A stretch of DNA of 64,000 nucleotides from Streptococcus catagoni (lineage in GTDB: Bacteria; Bacillota; Bacilli; Lactobacillales; Streptococcaceae). Position numbers and translations under genes: made by a program. Below, piece by piece: positions 9,488 to 20,193 of the stretch. The notes beneath the pieces were generated by a model, which was given only the letters and a program-made list of their open reading frames with translations, had not been told where the DNA came from and searched no databases. Location of the stretch: assembly GCF_011421425.1 (NCBI RefSeq), contig NZ_WPCW01000002.1:1-64000 (forward strand), written 5' to 3'. How positions within the stretch are numbered: the first letter of the stretch is position 1; every line of letters starts with the position of its first letter.

Positions 9488-12400
9488 CAAGCATTTCTCC
9501 AAATAACATTAATTCTTCTAGAATTTCATAATCTTTTTTATTTCTTACATCAAAAATAATTTCAATTTTTCCATTATTTTCTCCAATTTTTGCTTTCAAA
9601 TGTGTTTTAGACAATGCTTCAAAGTAATCTTGAGTCAAATAATACTTCAAAGATGCTTTTTCAAAACGGACAGAAATAACATTATCTTTGCGTTCAAGTA
9701 ATTGAGCAAATGCCTTATCCATATAAGATTTCAACAAACCTATTTCTAACAAGTAGGCTACTTGATCTGGATATTCTCCAAACCTATCAATTATTTCATC
9801 TTGTAAATTAAGGTAATCTTCTCTGTTCTCAATTTCTCTAATACGTTTATAAATTTCAATTTTTTGACGTTCATCTTTAATATATTCTTGAGGAAGATAG
9901 GCATCAATTTGAAGGCTAATTTCAGCATTTCCTTTTAGTCTGACAGTAGATTTTCCTTGTTTATTTGCTATGGCTTGTTCTAGTAATTGTGAATACATTT
10001 CAAAGCCAACTGAGTCAATAAAGCCACTTTGTGAGGCACCTAAAATATTTCCAGCTCCGCGAATGGATAAATCCCGCATAGCAATTTTAAAACCAGAACC
10101 TAACTCAGTAAATCCTTTTATAGCCTCTAATCTTTTCTCTGATATCTCAGACAAGACCTTATCTGGTTTATACATCAAGTAGGCGTAAGCAATACGATTG
10201 GATCGTCCCACACGTCCTCTAAGTTGATACAAAGTTGACAGTCCCATATGATCAGCATTCTCTACAAACAAGGTATTCACATTTGAAATGTCAACTCCTG
10301 TTTCAATGATGGTTGTTGCCACTAAGACATCATAATCACCATTAATGAAGTCAATCAGAGTATTTTCTAGCTGTATTTCACTCATTTGTCCATGGACAAG
10401 TCCAATAGAAGCCTCAGGGACAAGTTTTTGAAGCTGAGACACTTTCTTGTCAATGGTGTCAACCTTATTGTAAACATAAAAAACTTGGCCACCGCGATCT
10501 ATTTCTCTAATAATGGCTTCTCTTACTATTCCAAGATTAGTTTCTAAGACATAGGTTTGAACGGGATAACGATTAGTAGGAGGTGTTTCAATAACTGATA
10601 AGTCTCGAATACCAAGCATTGACATGTGAAGTGTCCTCGGAATAGGTGTAGCTGTTAGAGTTAAAACATCCACCTTTATTTTTAGTTCTTTTAATTTTTC
10701 TTTATGTTTTACTCCAAAACGTTGTTCCTCATCCACAACAATTAAGCCAATATCTGAAAATTGGACATCTTTGGACAAGAGTCGATGTGTTCCAATAATA
10801 ATGTCAACTTGGCCATTCTTTAATTTTTCAAGGGTTTCATTTTGTTCTTTTTTACTTCTAAAGCGACTTAAAACATCAATTTCTATAGGGTAATTTTCAA
10901 ATCTTTCCTTGAAATTTTCATAATGCTGTTGGGCTAAAACTGTTGTCGGTACTAAGACAGCTACTTGCTTATGATCATTAACAGCCTTAAAGGCAGCTCT
11001 CATTGCTACTTCTGTTTTGCCAAATCCAACATCACCAACTAAAAGCCGATCCATTGGATGTTTACTTTCCATATCCTTTTTAATTTCTTTTATGGAACGT
11101 ATTTGGTCTTCAGTTTCAACAAAAGGAAAATCATTATCAAAAGCTTCTTGTAAATCATCATCTGGTGAAAACTGGAAACCTTGCTTTTGACTTCTCTCAG
11201 CATAAAGTTTTAAAAGATCATCTGCTATGTCTTCAACCTGTTTAGAAACTTTCTGCTTTGTTTTTTGAAATCTTCCATCATTGAGTTTGTTTATTTTGGG
11301 CTCTTTACCATCAGCTGAAACATATTTTGATAAGCTCTCAATTTGTTCCACAGGAAGAGAAATCCTATCAGAATTTTGATACTGAATAGTCACATAATCA
11401 CGATGTATTCCTTGAATCTGGATTGTTTCAATTCCTAAAAAGCGGCCGATACCATGAACACTATGAACAACATAGTCTCCCTTAATAAGTTCATTATAAT
11501 CTTTCAAACGCTCAGCATTACTAATATTAGAACGTTTTACCCGTCTTTTTATCTTTTTGTGATAAATATCATGTTCGGTAATAAGGACAATTTTTTCATC
11601 AGCAAAATAGAAGCCACTTGAAATATTTCCAATAATAGCTTGTATTTTCGCTTTTTCAATTTTATTGCTGGAAACTAATGGAAGGTGAAAGTGATACTCT
11701 TCCAAATTTTCTTGTAAATGATCATAAGCCTTAGGAGATTCAACTTGAATAATAATTGTTGCCTTAGACTTTTCATACCTTTTTATTTCCTCAACTAATA
11801 GAGAAAACTGATTGAAGAATTCCTGCATGGAATATTGTGTTAATTGGTGTACTTTGTCAAACTTAATATTCCCAAGACCCTTATGAAAATTCGAAAAGAA
11901 GGTGGCAGGTTTATAGGTTCTAAATTGTCTATAATTATCTGCAAAATAAGCTAGTTGTGACAAAGCTTTACCCTGCTGTAAATCTTCAGCAAGCAAATTA
12001 GCAATTTCTAGATCAAATTTAGTATTCTTATCCATTATCTTTTGAAAATCATCAAAGAATATTGGTGTTCCTTTAGGAATATAATCCAATAAGGTCCACT
12101 CTTTTTCATAAAAAAGAGAGACAAATTTTCTCAGATCCTTATGCCGATAATGATCTTTAGAAACACTAATAAGATCATCTAAGTAGGCTCTTGTCTCTTG
12201 ATTAGCTAAGACAGAAGCTTCTTCTATATTTTTTATACCTCGAGCAAAATCATCACTACTTACAATAAGATCACTGGCAGGGCTAATACTTATTTCCTTT
12301 ACTTGCTCAGTAGATTTTTGTGTCTCACTATCAAACTGTCTAATACCATCAATTTCATCTCCAAAAAATTCAAGACGATAAGGCTCTTCCTTAGTTATTT

Positions 12401-12949
12401 CAAAAATATCTAAGATGTCACCTCTTTTGCTATATTCTCCGGGATTCAGAACTTGACTTACTTTTTGATAGCCAATATGTGATAATTGCTTTACAAGTTT
12501 GTCAATGTCATATTCATTGCCAACTGTTAAGGTCATTTCACTTGTCTTAAAAATAATAGGATTTGGCAGTAGTACCCTCAAGCCAACTATACTAGTTAGT
12601 AATATACCTCTCTTATTTTTTGAGTTAAAAAATTAATGGCTTCAATTCTTGAAATAGCCTTATCTAAGGATGAAAAGATAAATTCAGCAGCAGCTACATC
12701 GTCTGAAAAAAACTGATAAATTTTTTCTTCTCCCAATAACATTGACAAGTCACTGGCCAATTTTTCAGCTTCATTTTGACTTGAAGTGATAATTACTATT
12801 TTTTCATCATTACTATTAAAGTTTGAAGCAATTGCTAGGGCCTTACTTGATCCAGATAATCCCATTACTAACTGCCTACCTAAAGTTCTTGTACCTGAAT
12901 ACCAAGATTGCAAGGTTTTATTTTGACTAAAAAGTTCTAATATATTCAT
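9447..12949 (-). pseudogene. mfd: mfd, transcription-repair coupling factor, with a single-base frameshift near the N-terminus
   Basis: Mfd removes RNA polymerase stalled at DNA lesions and recruits UvrA. The gene reads as two pieces. Codons 1-117 (start ATG 12949, MNILELFSQNKTLQ) end at a stop 12596-12598. A second frame from about 12610 to 9447 holds the UvrB-binding region, the RNA-polymerase interaction domain (VHSVHGIGRFLGIE), Walker A GDVGFGKTEVA, DEEQRFG and the TRG motif region. Adding one base to the A6 tract (T6 on plus, 12616-12621) joins them without loss (FLTQ-KNKRGILLTSIVGLRVLLPNP) and gives 1167 residues, the family length. It could be a true mutation, slippage or an assembly error. 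Confidence 0.9.
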
Positions 12950-12951
12950 AT

Positions 12952-13521
12952 TTACCCGTTATATTTTTGCATGGTTTTTTCAAAATCTTGCTCCTGTAAA
13001 CAATATTTTACAGCTTTGTCAACTTTTTCTAAACTAAGATTAATTGTGATTCGATCATCTTTATTGAACTTACTTAAAACATGATTGATAACAGTCATTC
13101 CCTGAGGAGGACGCCCAATACCAATTTTGATTCTTGTAAACTCCTGACTTCCAAGATGTGCAATAATTGATTTTATACCATTATGACCTCCAGCCGAGCC
13201 TTTTTGACGGAAACGAATTTTACCTATTTCCATATCTAAATCATCATATATTACAATTAGGTCTTCTCTAACAATATTGAAATAAGTCATTAAAGCCTTA
13301 ACAGCAATACCACTATTATTCATAAAAGTTGTCGGTTTAACAAAATAGACTTTTTCCTGATTCAAAAAAGTCGAACCAATAAGAGCTTTAAAATTTTTTT
13401 CCTCTGTAAAGCTTATGTCAAGATCCTTTACAATCTTGTCAATAGCCATAAAACCCACATTATGTTTTGTATCATTATATTTAGAACCAGGGTTTCCTAG
13501 TCCAACGATCAATTTAACCAT
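12952..13521 (-). CDS. pth: Peptidyl-tRNA hydrolase
   Basis: Releases peptides from prematurely dissociated peptidyl-tRNAs. At 189 residues it has the family length. The start [20 protein letters not shown] contains the catalytic His, and the central [12 protein letters not shown] and [16 protein letters not shown] blocks carry the catalytic Asp region and binding residues. It ends 2 bp before mfd, the conserved pth-mfd pair, and follows ychF. Confidence 0.97.
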   Translation of the reverse strand: MVKLIVGLGNPGSKYNDTKHNVGFMAIDKIVKDLDISFTEEKNFKALIGSTFLNQEKVYFVKPTTFMNNSGIAVKALMTYFNIVREDLIVIYDDLDMEIGKIRFRQKGSAGGHNGIKSIIAHLGSQEFTRIKIGIGRPPQGMTVINHVLSKFNKDDRITINLSLEKVDKAVKYCLQEQDFEKTMQKYNG

Positions 13522-13551
13522 AGATTATACTCTTCTTTCTTTATAAACAGG

Positions 13552-13583
13552 AAAAGGGCTGGAAATAGTTTCCAACCTTTTCA
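13552..13583 (-). terminator. Hairpin between ychF and pth
   Basis: On the minus strand AAAAGGTTGGAAA pairs with TTTCCAGCCCTTTT, followed by a short T-rich stretch. It lies after the ychF stop and may partly terminate ychF before pth. Confidence 0.6.
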
Positions 13584-13601
13584 TTATTTGCTTTAATCTT
13601 A

Positions 13602-14717
13602 TTACACATTAAAGCGAAATTCCATGATATCGCCATCTTGCACAATATATTCTTTACCTTCCTCACGAAGTCTACCAGCTTCTTTAACAGCCTTTTCACT
13701 ACCATATGTCATCAAATCGTCATAAGACATGGTAACTGCTCGGATAAAACCTCTTTCAAAGTCAGAATGGATGATCCCTGCAGCTTGAGGAGCTTTGATA
13801 CCGCGTTTAAAGGTCCACGCACGAACTTCTTTTTCTCCTGCTGTAAAGTAGGTACCAAGACCTAATAAATGATAGGCTGCACGAGTTAATTTATCTACAC
13901 CTGATTCTGTTAAACCAATGGCTTCTAAAAACTCTTCCTTGTCTTCATCATCAAGTTCTGAAATATCTTCCTCTGCACGCGCAGAAATGACAACGACTTC
14001 TGCATTTTCAGTCTCAGCAAATTCACGAATCTGCTTAACATAGTCAATACCATCTGGATCAGCAACTTTGTCTTCATCAACATTTGCCACATAAAGGACT
14101 GGTTTGGTTGTTAATAAGAATAGACCTTTGACAACTCTAGCTTCCTCATCTGTAAAGTCAATGGTACGTGCTGATTTACCATCTTCTAGAACAGGTTTGA
14201 TTTTTTGAAGGACATTAAATTCTGCCACTGACTCTTTATCTTTTTGTGTACGAGCCATTTTTTCAACACGCGCATAGCGTTTATTAATAGAATCTAGGTC
14301 CGCCAAAATCAATTCTAAATTGATGGTATCAATATCTGCCAAGGGATCTACAAAGGCATCATCACGACCTTGTTCACGCATAACATTTTCATCATCAAAA
14401 GCACGAACCACGTGAACAATAGCATCAACTTCACGGATATTAGCTAAGAATTTATTACCAAGGCCTTCACCTTTTGAAGCTCCCTTTACAATACCAGCAA
14501 TATCTGTAAATTCAAAAGTTGTTGGGACTGTTTTTTTAGGGGTGATCAGTTCTGTTAATTTATCTAAACGTTCATCAGGTACTTCAACCATACCAACATT
14601 AGGATCAATAGTTGCAAAAGGATAGTTAGCAGCTTCTGCCCCTGCTTTAGTAATAGCATTAAATAAGGTTGATTTACCAACATTTGGCAAACCGACAATT
14701 CCAGCTGTTAAAGCCAT
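13602..14717 (-). CDS. ychF: Ribosome-binding ATPase/GTPase YchF (OLA1 family)
   Basis: 371-residue Obg-family P-loop protein that binds ribosomes and prefers ATP. G1 motif GLPNVGKST lies at the N-terminus, [17 protein letters not shown] covers the G3/switch region, and the C-terminal TGS-like domain ([16 protein letters not shown], then [11 protein letters not shown]) is complete. The reading frame extends upstream to 14771, but MALTAGIVG at 14717 is preceded by GGAGAC and matches the universal YchF start. Confidence 0.96.
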   Translation of the reverse strand: MALTAGIVGLPNVGKSTLFNAITKAGAEAANYPFATIDPNVGMVEVPDERLDKLTELITPKKTVPTTFEFTDIAGIVKGASKGEGLGNKFLANIREVDAIVHVVRAFDDENVMREQGRDDAFVDPLADIDTINLELILADLDSINKRYARVEKMARTQKDKESVAEFNVLQKIKPVLEDGKSARTIDFTDEEARVVKGLFLLTTKPVLYVANVDEDKVADPDGIDYVKQIREFAETENAEVVVISARAEEDISELDDEDKEEFLEAIGLTESGVDKLTRAAYHLLGLGTYFTAGEKEVRAWTFKRGIKAPQAAGIIHSDFERGFIRAVTMSYDDLMTYGSEKAVKEAGRLREEGKEYIVQDGDIMEFRFNV

Positions 14718-14809
14718 ATTTATTAAGTCTCCGTTCAAAAATTCAATCAGTATCATTATAGCATAAAACAACTAAAAAAAGCCTGGCAAATGACAGACTA
14801 AATGACGAA

Positions 14810-15191
14810 TTAATAAAATAATTTCCTTAAAATCTGAGGTGCTAGTCCTAAAGAATCAAGAAAAAGAAAAATCGTATATAAAATAAATAGGGCTATTAAA
14901 ATATTTCCAAAAATTAGCCAGAAATTTCTGATAAGTAATTTGATATCAAGAGGTTTCTTCTCAAAAATCCGCTCCACAATTAATTCTGAACTTTTACCCA
15001 ATATTAATTGATCTAAACTAACCTCAAAAATAGTGGCCAGTTTAATTAAATTTGTCATATCTGGACATGCTTCATTATTTTCCCATTTGGAAATAGCTTG
15101 TCTTGAAATAAACAGTTGCTCTGCTAAATAATCTTGTGAAAAAAATTTTTTTAAGTCGTAAATAGTTTAACTGCTCTGAAAACTTATTCAT
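14810..15191 (-). pseudogene. Xre/Cro-type regulator with C-terminal membrane segment, frameshifted
   Basis: The 5' part reads MNKFSEQLNYLRLKK from ATG 15191, then the frame is lost at an A7T7 run (15139-15152). In the next frame it continues FSQDYLAEQLFISRQAISKWENNE, a clear helix-turn-helix, then DMTNLIKLATIFEVSLDQLI and one or two hydrophobic helices near the end. Removing one base from the run yields a 126-residue HTH_3 plus membrane protein. The undisturbed part alone would start at 15058 and lacks the DNA-binding helix. Its targets are unknown. It is either a decayed gene or an indel in the assembly. Confidence 0.72.
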
Positions 15192-15312
15192 CTATAGATA
15201 TTACTTTCTGTTGATAACTCTACACCAATAAGAATTTTCTCAAAAATCTAGCACTTTTTCAGGCAACTATAGGTAGCAAACTGTTTGTAAACAGTGATTT
15301 AAACAAGCTTTT
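15192..15312. other. Short intergenic region upstream of the Xre-type gene
   Basis: No gene is seen. It contains a small inverted repeat (CTGTTT/AAACAG around 15278-15291) just after the DUF951 stop, possibly a weak terminator or operator for the adjacent regulator gene. Confidence 0.35.
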
Positions 15313-15510
15313 TTACAGTTGCAACACTTTTTTCAACTTTCTTTCAAAATCATGGCGGCTCATCATCACAATATGATCACAATTACAACACTGAATTTTG
15401 ATATCAGCACCTAATCTGATAATCTTCCATTCATTAGCCTTTTTTCCTGTTGATTTAACAGTACAAGCATGGGGCTTTTTCATTTCTACTAAAGAATTTA
15501 ATTGATACAT
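15313..15510 (-). CDS. DUF951 family protein
   Basis: 65-residue protein with the family pattern MKKPHAC...ANEWKIIRLGADIKIQC and two CxxC-like cysteines near the middle (IQCCNCDHIVMM). It lies between the lipid kinase gene and ychF, where nearly all streptococci have it. Function is unknown. The small size and cysteines suggest nucleic-acid or metal binding, which is inference only. Confidence 0.9.
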   Translation of the reverse strand: MYQLNSLVEMKKPHACTVKSTGKKANEWKIIRLGADIKIQCCNCDHIVMMSRHDFERKLKKVLQL

Positions 15511-15518
15511 TTTTTACC

Positions 15519-16397
15519 TCACATATATAGGAAACGCCTTTCACTATTCAGTGTTATATGCTCTAAATTTAGAATTTCCCCATCAATTTCAATTAAGCTA
15601 TTCTCAGAAAAACTAATTGAAAGTTTAGTCAAACTTTCATGTTTCAGATGGGAATTTAGCTTATGTTTTTTACAGACTATACTGAGTAAGAGGACAATTC
15701 TTTTATAAAAAGAGAAATCCTTAGCATAAACAAGATCTAAATTTGAATGAAAGGCCAGAGCATCAGGCCAAATTGTTATTCCTCCACCAAAATAGGTGTT
15801 ATTTGCCAAAGAAAAGAGATATAAGTGATCTAAATGTAAAATTTGACCATTTTCTTTTTCAAGACTAACTTGAGCCAGAGGCGTTTTAAATAGGGATTTT
15901 ATAGCCATAGCAATATAAGTTAATTTTCCTAAATAAATTTTATTTAAAAAAGCTTTTAATTTGGACTTTGAAGCCTTATTGACTACATAAGCTGGAAAAC
16001 CCATATCAAGACTGTTAATCATTAATCCTGAATCATACTTAAAACAATTAAAAGATTTAATTGTACCTGATTTCATAGCATTAATAGTATCTTCTAAACC
16101 AGGTAGATTTAAAGCATTAGCAAAGTCATTACCAGACCCCACTGGATAATAAGCCACAGGTATTTCCACAGGCAGATAATATAAGACTTTTGATAGGGTT
16201 CCATCACCACTTAAAATCATTATCTGATCAGATTTTACAAATACTTTTTGGAGTTTTTCAACCTGTCTTTTTTCATCATCTTTTTTCTCTGTATAAAAAA
16301 CAACAACTTCCTCAGTAAAGTAGCTCTTTATTTTTTCTACAATGGTTCTAGCTTGGCGATTTCCCGCATGGGGATTAGCGATAATATAGACTGTCAT
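15519..16397 (-). CDS. Diacylglycerol kinase-catalytic-domain lipid kinase (YegS/LCB5-like)
   Basis: 292 residues from MTVYIIANPHAGNRQ, with the nucleotide-binding LSGDGTLSKVL (GGDGT-type) motif and a PVGSGNDFANALNL block typical of DAGK_cat proteins. It probably phosphorylates diacylglycerol or a related lipid at the membrane face. The frame extends to 16439, but the internal ATG at 16397 starts the conserved beta strand and is preferred. It lies 8 bp upstream of the DUF951 gene and downstream of dnaN, the usual pyogenic order. Confidence 0.9.
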   Translation of the reverse strand: MTVYIIANPHAGNRQARTIVEKIKSYFTEEVVVFYTEKKDDEKRQVEKLQKVFVKSDQIMILSGDGTLSKVLYYLPVEIPVAYYPVGSGNDFANALNLPGLEDTINAMKSGTIKSFNCFKYDSGLMINSLDMGFPAYVVNKASKSKLKAFLNKIYLGKLTYIAMAIKSLFKTPLAQVSLEKENGQILHLDHLYLFSLANNTYFGGGITIWPDALAFHSNLDLVYAKDFSFYKRIVLLLSIVCKKHKLNSHLKHESLTKLSISFSENSLIEIDGEILNLEHITLNSERRFLYM

Positions 16398-16432
16398 CTT
16401 GCTAATAATTATAACATAAGTTAAGTTGAATA

Positions 16433-16460
16433 AAACCATCCAAGCTTGCTTAGATGGTTC
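16433..16460 (-). terminator. Terminator after dnaN
   Basis: On the minus strand AACCATCTAAGC pairs with GCTTGGATGGTT and is followed by TTATT. It sits 8 bp after the dnaN stop and separates the dnaA-dnaN transcript from the kinase gene. Confidence 0.75.
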
Positions 16461-16467
16461 TTTAACT

Positions 16468-17604
16468 TTAATTTGTACGAACTGGAGTAATTAATTGAAT
16501 AAAATCTTGTTCATTATCATCAGGAGTAAGTGTAAATGGTCTTACAGGTGAAATAAATCTTATTCTAACTGTCTCACTCTTAAGTGCTTTAAGTGATTCA
16601 ATCAAATAGGTAGGATTAAAAGAAATTGTTAAATCTTCTCCTGATTTTTCAACGGTATCTAATTCTTCATTAACTTTCCCAACTTCTGGTGAGTTAACAT
16701 GAGCTCTTACATTTTCTTGATTTATTTCTAGTTTTACGGTTCCATTTTGCGTAGCATTAGAAATTAGGTAAGCACGTTCCATAGCATATCTTAGAGATTG
16801 CGTATTAAAGACAACTTCCGTTTCAAATTGATTAATCAAAAGACGATCAGTATCAGGATAGTTTCCTTCTAATAGCCTTGTATAAAAAGAAATGTGCTCA
16901 CTTCTAAATAAAATTTGGCTTGGAGAAAAGAAAATTTCAACTGTTTCAATATCTTCTGTAAATACTGCTGTAAATTCACGCAATGAGCGACTTGGAATAA
17001 CGACATCAAAATTATTAGCATTTTTTTCCAAGTTAAGTTTTCTTTGGCTCATACGATGTGAGTCTGTAGCTACTGCCTTAAATTCGTTATTATTTTGTAA
17101 GCTAATATGAACACCTGTTAAAATAGGACGACTTTCTTGGACACTTGCAGCAAAAGCTGTTTCAGAAATAATAGATTTTAATAATTTTGTTTCTAAGATA
17201 AGAGGATTCTCAGTAGATACTTCTTGAAGCCTTGGATATTGTTCAACATCCTTACCTTTTAAGGTTATTTCTGATTTTCCGCTGGTTAAAACAACTTGAT
17301 GCTGTTCAATTTCTTTAAAATCTAAGGTTAGATCTGGTAGGCTTGAAATAATGTTAATAAAGAAATTTGCTTCAAGCAAAACAGAACCTGTTGATGAAAT
17401 CAATAAGCCTGCATTTTCATCTGTTACTGGAATAGTATTTTCAATAGAAATTTGTCCATTAGAACCTGTTAGGGTAATGTCAGATTGGCTAACTTCGATT
17501 TTAATAGTTGAAAGTATAGGAATAGCATTTTTACTGCTAATAGCTCTTTTAGTTGCATTTAAAGCTTGGATGAAAAGAGAACGATTTATAGAAAATTGAA
17601 TCAT
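16468..17604 (-). CDS. dnaN: DNA polymerase III sliding clamp (beta subunit)
   Basis: 378-residue beta clamp that tethers the replicative polymerase to DNA. Three tandem clamp domains are visible by length and pattern. The N-terminus is MIQFSINRSLFIQALNAT, the middle carries ESRPILTGVHISL and AVATDSHRMSQRKL, and the C-terminus ends FIQLITPVRT with the hydrophobic-cleft residues. It lies 155 bp downstream of dnaA, the standard pair. Confidence 0.98.
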   Translation of the reverse strand: MIQFSINRSLFIQALNATKRAISSKNAIPILSTIKIEVSQSDITLTGSNGQISIENTIPVTDENAGLLISSTGSVLLEANFFINIISSLPDLTLDFKEIEQHQVVLTSGKSEITLKGKDVEQYPRLQEVSTENPLILETKLLKSIISETAFAASVQESRPILTGVHISLQNNNEFKAVATDSHRMSQRKLNLEKNANNFDVVIPSRSLREFTAVFTEDIETVEIFFSPSQILFRSEHISFYTRLLEGNYPDTDRLLINQFETEVVFNTQSLRYAMERAYLISNATQNGTVKLEINQENVRAHVNSPEVGKVNEELDTVEKSGEDLTISFNPTYLIESLKALKSETVRIRFISPVRPFTLTPDDNEQDFIQLITPVRTN

Positions 17605-17654
17605 GAAAACTCCTTTATTTTATAAGTATTATAGTTAGTAGTAGTAATAGGTCT

Positions 17655-17756
17655 TGTGTATACAGGGGATAAGTGGGCTAAAATGAGTGATAGCAAGAAC
17701 TAGGATCTGTTCACAAGCTGTGTATAAGTTTTTTTAAAATAATTGACTTATGCACA
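17655..17756. promoter_or_regulatory. DnaA-box cluster in the dnaN-dnaA gap
   Basis: Near-consensus 9-mers: TGTGTATAC (17655-17663), TGTGTATAA (17719-17727) and TTATGCACA (17748-17756). They fill the 155-bp gap between dnaA and dnaN, where a second DnaA-binding region is commonly found. It probably serves in initiation control and in dnaN or dnaA expression. Confidence 0.65.
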
Positions 17757-17759
17757 GGC

Positions 17760-19115
17760 TTATTTTATTTTATTCTTGATAGTCTCAATTTCAATTCGAA
17801 GACTCTCATCTTCCACAATCATATTTTTGATTTTATTATAGGCATGAAGAACTGTTGAATGGTCTCTACCACCAAATTCTTTTCCGATCTTAGGAAGGCT
17901 ATTATCAGTCATCTCACGGGCTAGAAACATGGCAACCTGCCTTGCTAGGACAATATTTTGCGTTCGCTTTGTTGCCTTGATCTCTTTAACCGTCACATCA
18001 TAGAACTTTCCGACTTGTACTTGAATGTCTTCAATAGGGATAATAGTCATCTTAGGACTGTCTTGCTTTCTTGCACGAATGGCTTCTGCTGCAATATCAA
18101 CAGTTATAACATCAATTTGTTTAAAATTTGCGACTAGACTAATATCCTTTAAAGCACCTTCTAAGTCTCGAACATTGGAATCAAATTGTCCTGCCAAATA
18201 TTCTATTGTATCTTGGGAAAATGAAAAATTATATTCTTGAATTTTGTTAGTCAAGATAGCCACTCGTGTTTCAAAATCAGGAGGTGTAATTTGAACGGTT
18301 AATCCCCATTTAAAACGAGTAACCAAACGTTGCTCTAAATCATTGAGATGATCAGGAGTACGGTCACTAGTTAGTACGATTTGCTTATTATTATTATGTA
18401 AAGCATTGAAGGTATTAAAGAACTCTTCCTGTGTACTTTGAAGTGTTTTCTTTGCAAGAGATTGAATATCGTCAATTAAAAGTAAATCTAAATTTCTAAA
18501 TTTATCTTTCAATTCATCCATAGTATCTAACCTAATATGTGTGACGAATTCATTAATAAAGTTTTCAGCTGTTATATATTTAACACGCGCATTTGGATTG
18601 TCTAAAAGGACAGAGTTACCAATAGCATTTAGCAAGTGAGTTTTTCCTAAGCCAGGTCCCCCCCAGATAAATAAGGGATTGTAAGTTGAACCTGGGGTAT
18701 TTGCCACAGCAATTGAAGCAGCTACAGCCCAGCGATTTTCATCACCTTGGACAAAATTATCAAAACTATATTTAGGATTTAAATCAGAGTTTACAATGGG
18801 CAAGGAAGTTATATTTTGTCTTGTAAAGACTTCATCATTTTGGAATGCTTGTGTTTCAGGTTCTAATGCTTCTTCAAAGACATATTTAACAGCTATTTGT
18901 TCATTATAGATTTCAAAACCTGCTGTTAAGATGACATTGTTTAAATTTTTATCCCAGAACAATTCCTTCATGGGATCTAAATAAATGGTAGCAACTTGAT
19001 TTTCAACCTTTAATAAGCGTGCATCTAATACAAAAAACTCATAGGTTGTTTGTTTTAACTGACTTTGAGCTAATTCCAAGATCCTATTCCAAAAAATTTG
19101 TTCATTTTCAGTCAT
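17760..19115 (-). CDS. dnaA: Chromosomal replication initiator DnaA
   Basis: 451-residue AAA+ initiator that binds DnaA boxes and opens the origin. Domain I is at residues 1-85 and domain III carries Walker A GGPGLGKT (152-159) and LLLIDDIQ. Domain IV ends with the DnaA signature [17 protein letters not shown]. The start is supported by GAAGGA upstream. Box clusters flank it on both sides. Confidence 0.99.
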   Translation of the reverse strand: MTENEQIFWNRILELAQSQLKQTTYEFFVLDARLLKVENQVATIYLDPMKELFWDKNLNNVILTAGFEIYNEQIAVKYVFEEALEPETQAFQNDEVFTRQNITSLPIVNSDLNPKYSFDNFVQGDENRWAVAASIAVANTPGSTYNPLFIWGGPGLGKTHLLNAIGNSVLLDNPNARVKYITAENFINEFVTHIRLDTMDELKDKFRNLDLLLIDDIQSLAKKTLQSTQEEFFNTFNALHNNNKQIVLTSDRTPDHLNDLEQRLVTRFKWGLTVQITPPDFETRVAILTNKIQEYNFSFSQDTIEYLAGQFDSNVRDLEGALKDISLVANFKQIDVITVDIAAEAIRARKQDSPKMTIIPIEDIQVQVGKFYDVTVKEIKATKRTQNIVLARQVAMFLAREMTDNSLPKIGKEFGGRDHSTVLHAYNKIKNMIVEDESLRIEIETIKNKIK

Positions 19116-19169
19116 GTTAGGTTCCTTCTATGGATAATTCTAGGACTATTCTAACACAAATAAAGGAAG

Positions 19170-19318
19170 TTTTCCACAGTCACACGGATAAACTTTACGA
19201 CTTACCCACAGCTTGTGGAAAATAAATAAACAATGCTTATAAGACTTTTCCACAACTTGTGGAAAAGTTTAAAAACTAAGTCATGTTAAGCTTTAACCTA
19301 TTTCAAACTTGTGGAAAA
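19170..19318. promoter_or_regulatory. oriC: main DnaA-box cluster upstream of dnaA
   Basis: Six boxes of the TTWTCCACA type occur within 150 bp: TTTTCCACA 19170-19178, TTACCCACA 19202-19210, TGTGGAAAA 19214-19222, TTTTCCACA 19246-19254, TGTGGAAAA 19258-19266 and TGTGGAAAA 19310-19318. Several are arranged as convergent pairs around AGCT or AACT. Position between dnaA and parB and box density identify the chromosomal origin. The dnaA promoter must also lie here. Confidence 0.88.
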
Positions 19319-19327
19319 ATGAGTATT

Positions 19328-19356
19328 AAAAAAATAGGATATGAACATCCTATTTT
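19328..19356 (-). terminator. Terminator at the parB 3' end
   Basis: On the minus strand AAATAGGAT pairs with ATCCTATTT around a 6-nt loop and is followed by seven T. The parB stop codon lies in the left arm, so it ends the parB transcript before the origin boxes. Confidence 0.82.
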
Positions 19357-20123
19357 AGATTGTTGATAATTCTGTTAAATTCTTCTTCGTTTGAAAAATG
19401 AAAACTTAAGCTTCCACTCATATCCTTTTTTTGGCTAATGTGGACACCCACTCCTAACCTTTTAGCCAAATCTTTTTCAATAGCTTGAATAAAAATATTT
19501 TTTTCTTTGTTTTTTATATTTTTTCTTTGATGTGTTTTTAGGAGGTCTTCAGTTTGTCTGACATTTAATCCTTGTTTGATAATTCTTTGCAAGTAGTGTT
19601 CTTGTTCCTTAGGATTTTCTAAAGAAAGGAGAGCCCTAGCATGTCCTGGGCTAATTTCCCCCTCTTCAATAGCTACTTCGATACTTTTTGGAAGTTGCAA
19701 TAATCTCAAACTGTTAGTGATATAAGGCCTTGATTTTCCCATAAATTTGGCTAATTGTTCATGTGTAAGATGATTTTTTGTAATGATGTTTTGATAGGCC
19801 TTAGCTTCTTCAATTGGGCTTAAATCAGATCTTTGAAGGTTTTCAATTATAGCTTGATTCATACTTTCTTTAGTTGATATTTCCTTTATGATAGCAGGAA
19901 TTTCTGTTAAACCAGCTAATTGGGAGGCTCTCAGGCGTCTTTCCCCAGCTATTAATTCATAACCGTAGATCTCAGATTTGCGGACAATAATAGGTTGAAT
20001 TAAGCCATTTAATTTTATAGAATCAGCTAGCTCTTTTAATTCTTCACTTTTAAAATGTAGTCTTGGCTGATGAGGATTAGCTACGATATCTTTGGTAGCA
20101 ATTTTTTTGTATATTTCTGCCAT
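19350..20123 (-). CDS. parB: Chromosome-partitioning protein ParB/Spo0J
   Basis: 257-residue CTP-dependent clamp that loads at parS and recruits SMC. It has the N-terminal IVANPHQPR motif, the GERRLRASQLAGL CTPase block and the central helix-turn-helix with GEISPGHARALLSL. A C-terminal dimerisation domain follows. No parA precedes it. htrA is the upstream neighbour, which is the known orphan-parB arrangement of streptococci. Candidate parS sites are at 22086, 37203 and 45136. Confidence 0.97.
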   Translation of the reverse strand: MAEIYKKIATKDIVANPHQPRLHFKSEELKELADSIKLNGLIQPIIVRKSEIYGYELIAGERRLRASQLAGLTEIPAIIKEISTKESMNQAIIENLQRSDLSPIEEAKAYQNIITKNHLTHEQLAKFMGKSRPYITNSLRLLQLPKSIEVAIEEGEISPGHARALLSLENPKEQEHYLQRIIKQGLNVRQTEDLLKTHQRKNIKNKEKNIFIQAIEKDLAKRLGVGVHISQKKDMSGSLSFHFSNEEEFNRIINNLK

Positions 20124-20144
20124 AATTTACCTTCCAGATGATAG

Positions 20145-20178
20145 TAAAATACCTTTACAATATTGTAAAGGTATTTTA
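20145..20178. promoter_or_regulatory. 34-bp perfect palindrome in the parB promoter
   Basis: A perfect dyad of 17-bp arms centred between 20161 and 20162, core ACCTTTACAATATTGTAAAGGT. On the minus strand TTGACA (20185-20190) lies 18 bp before TACAAT inside the palindrome. The dyad therefore overlaps the -10 element of a likely parB promoter. It could be an operator or the htrA terminator hairpin, though it lacks a strong T-run in the htrA direction. Confidence 0.6.
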
Positions 20179-20193
20179 AAGGTATTGTCAAGC

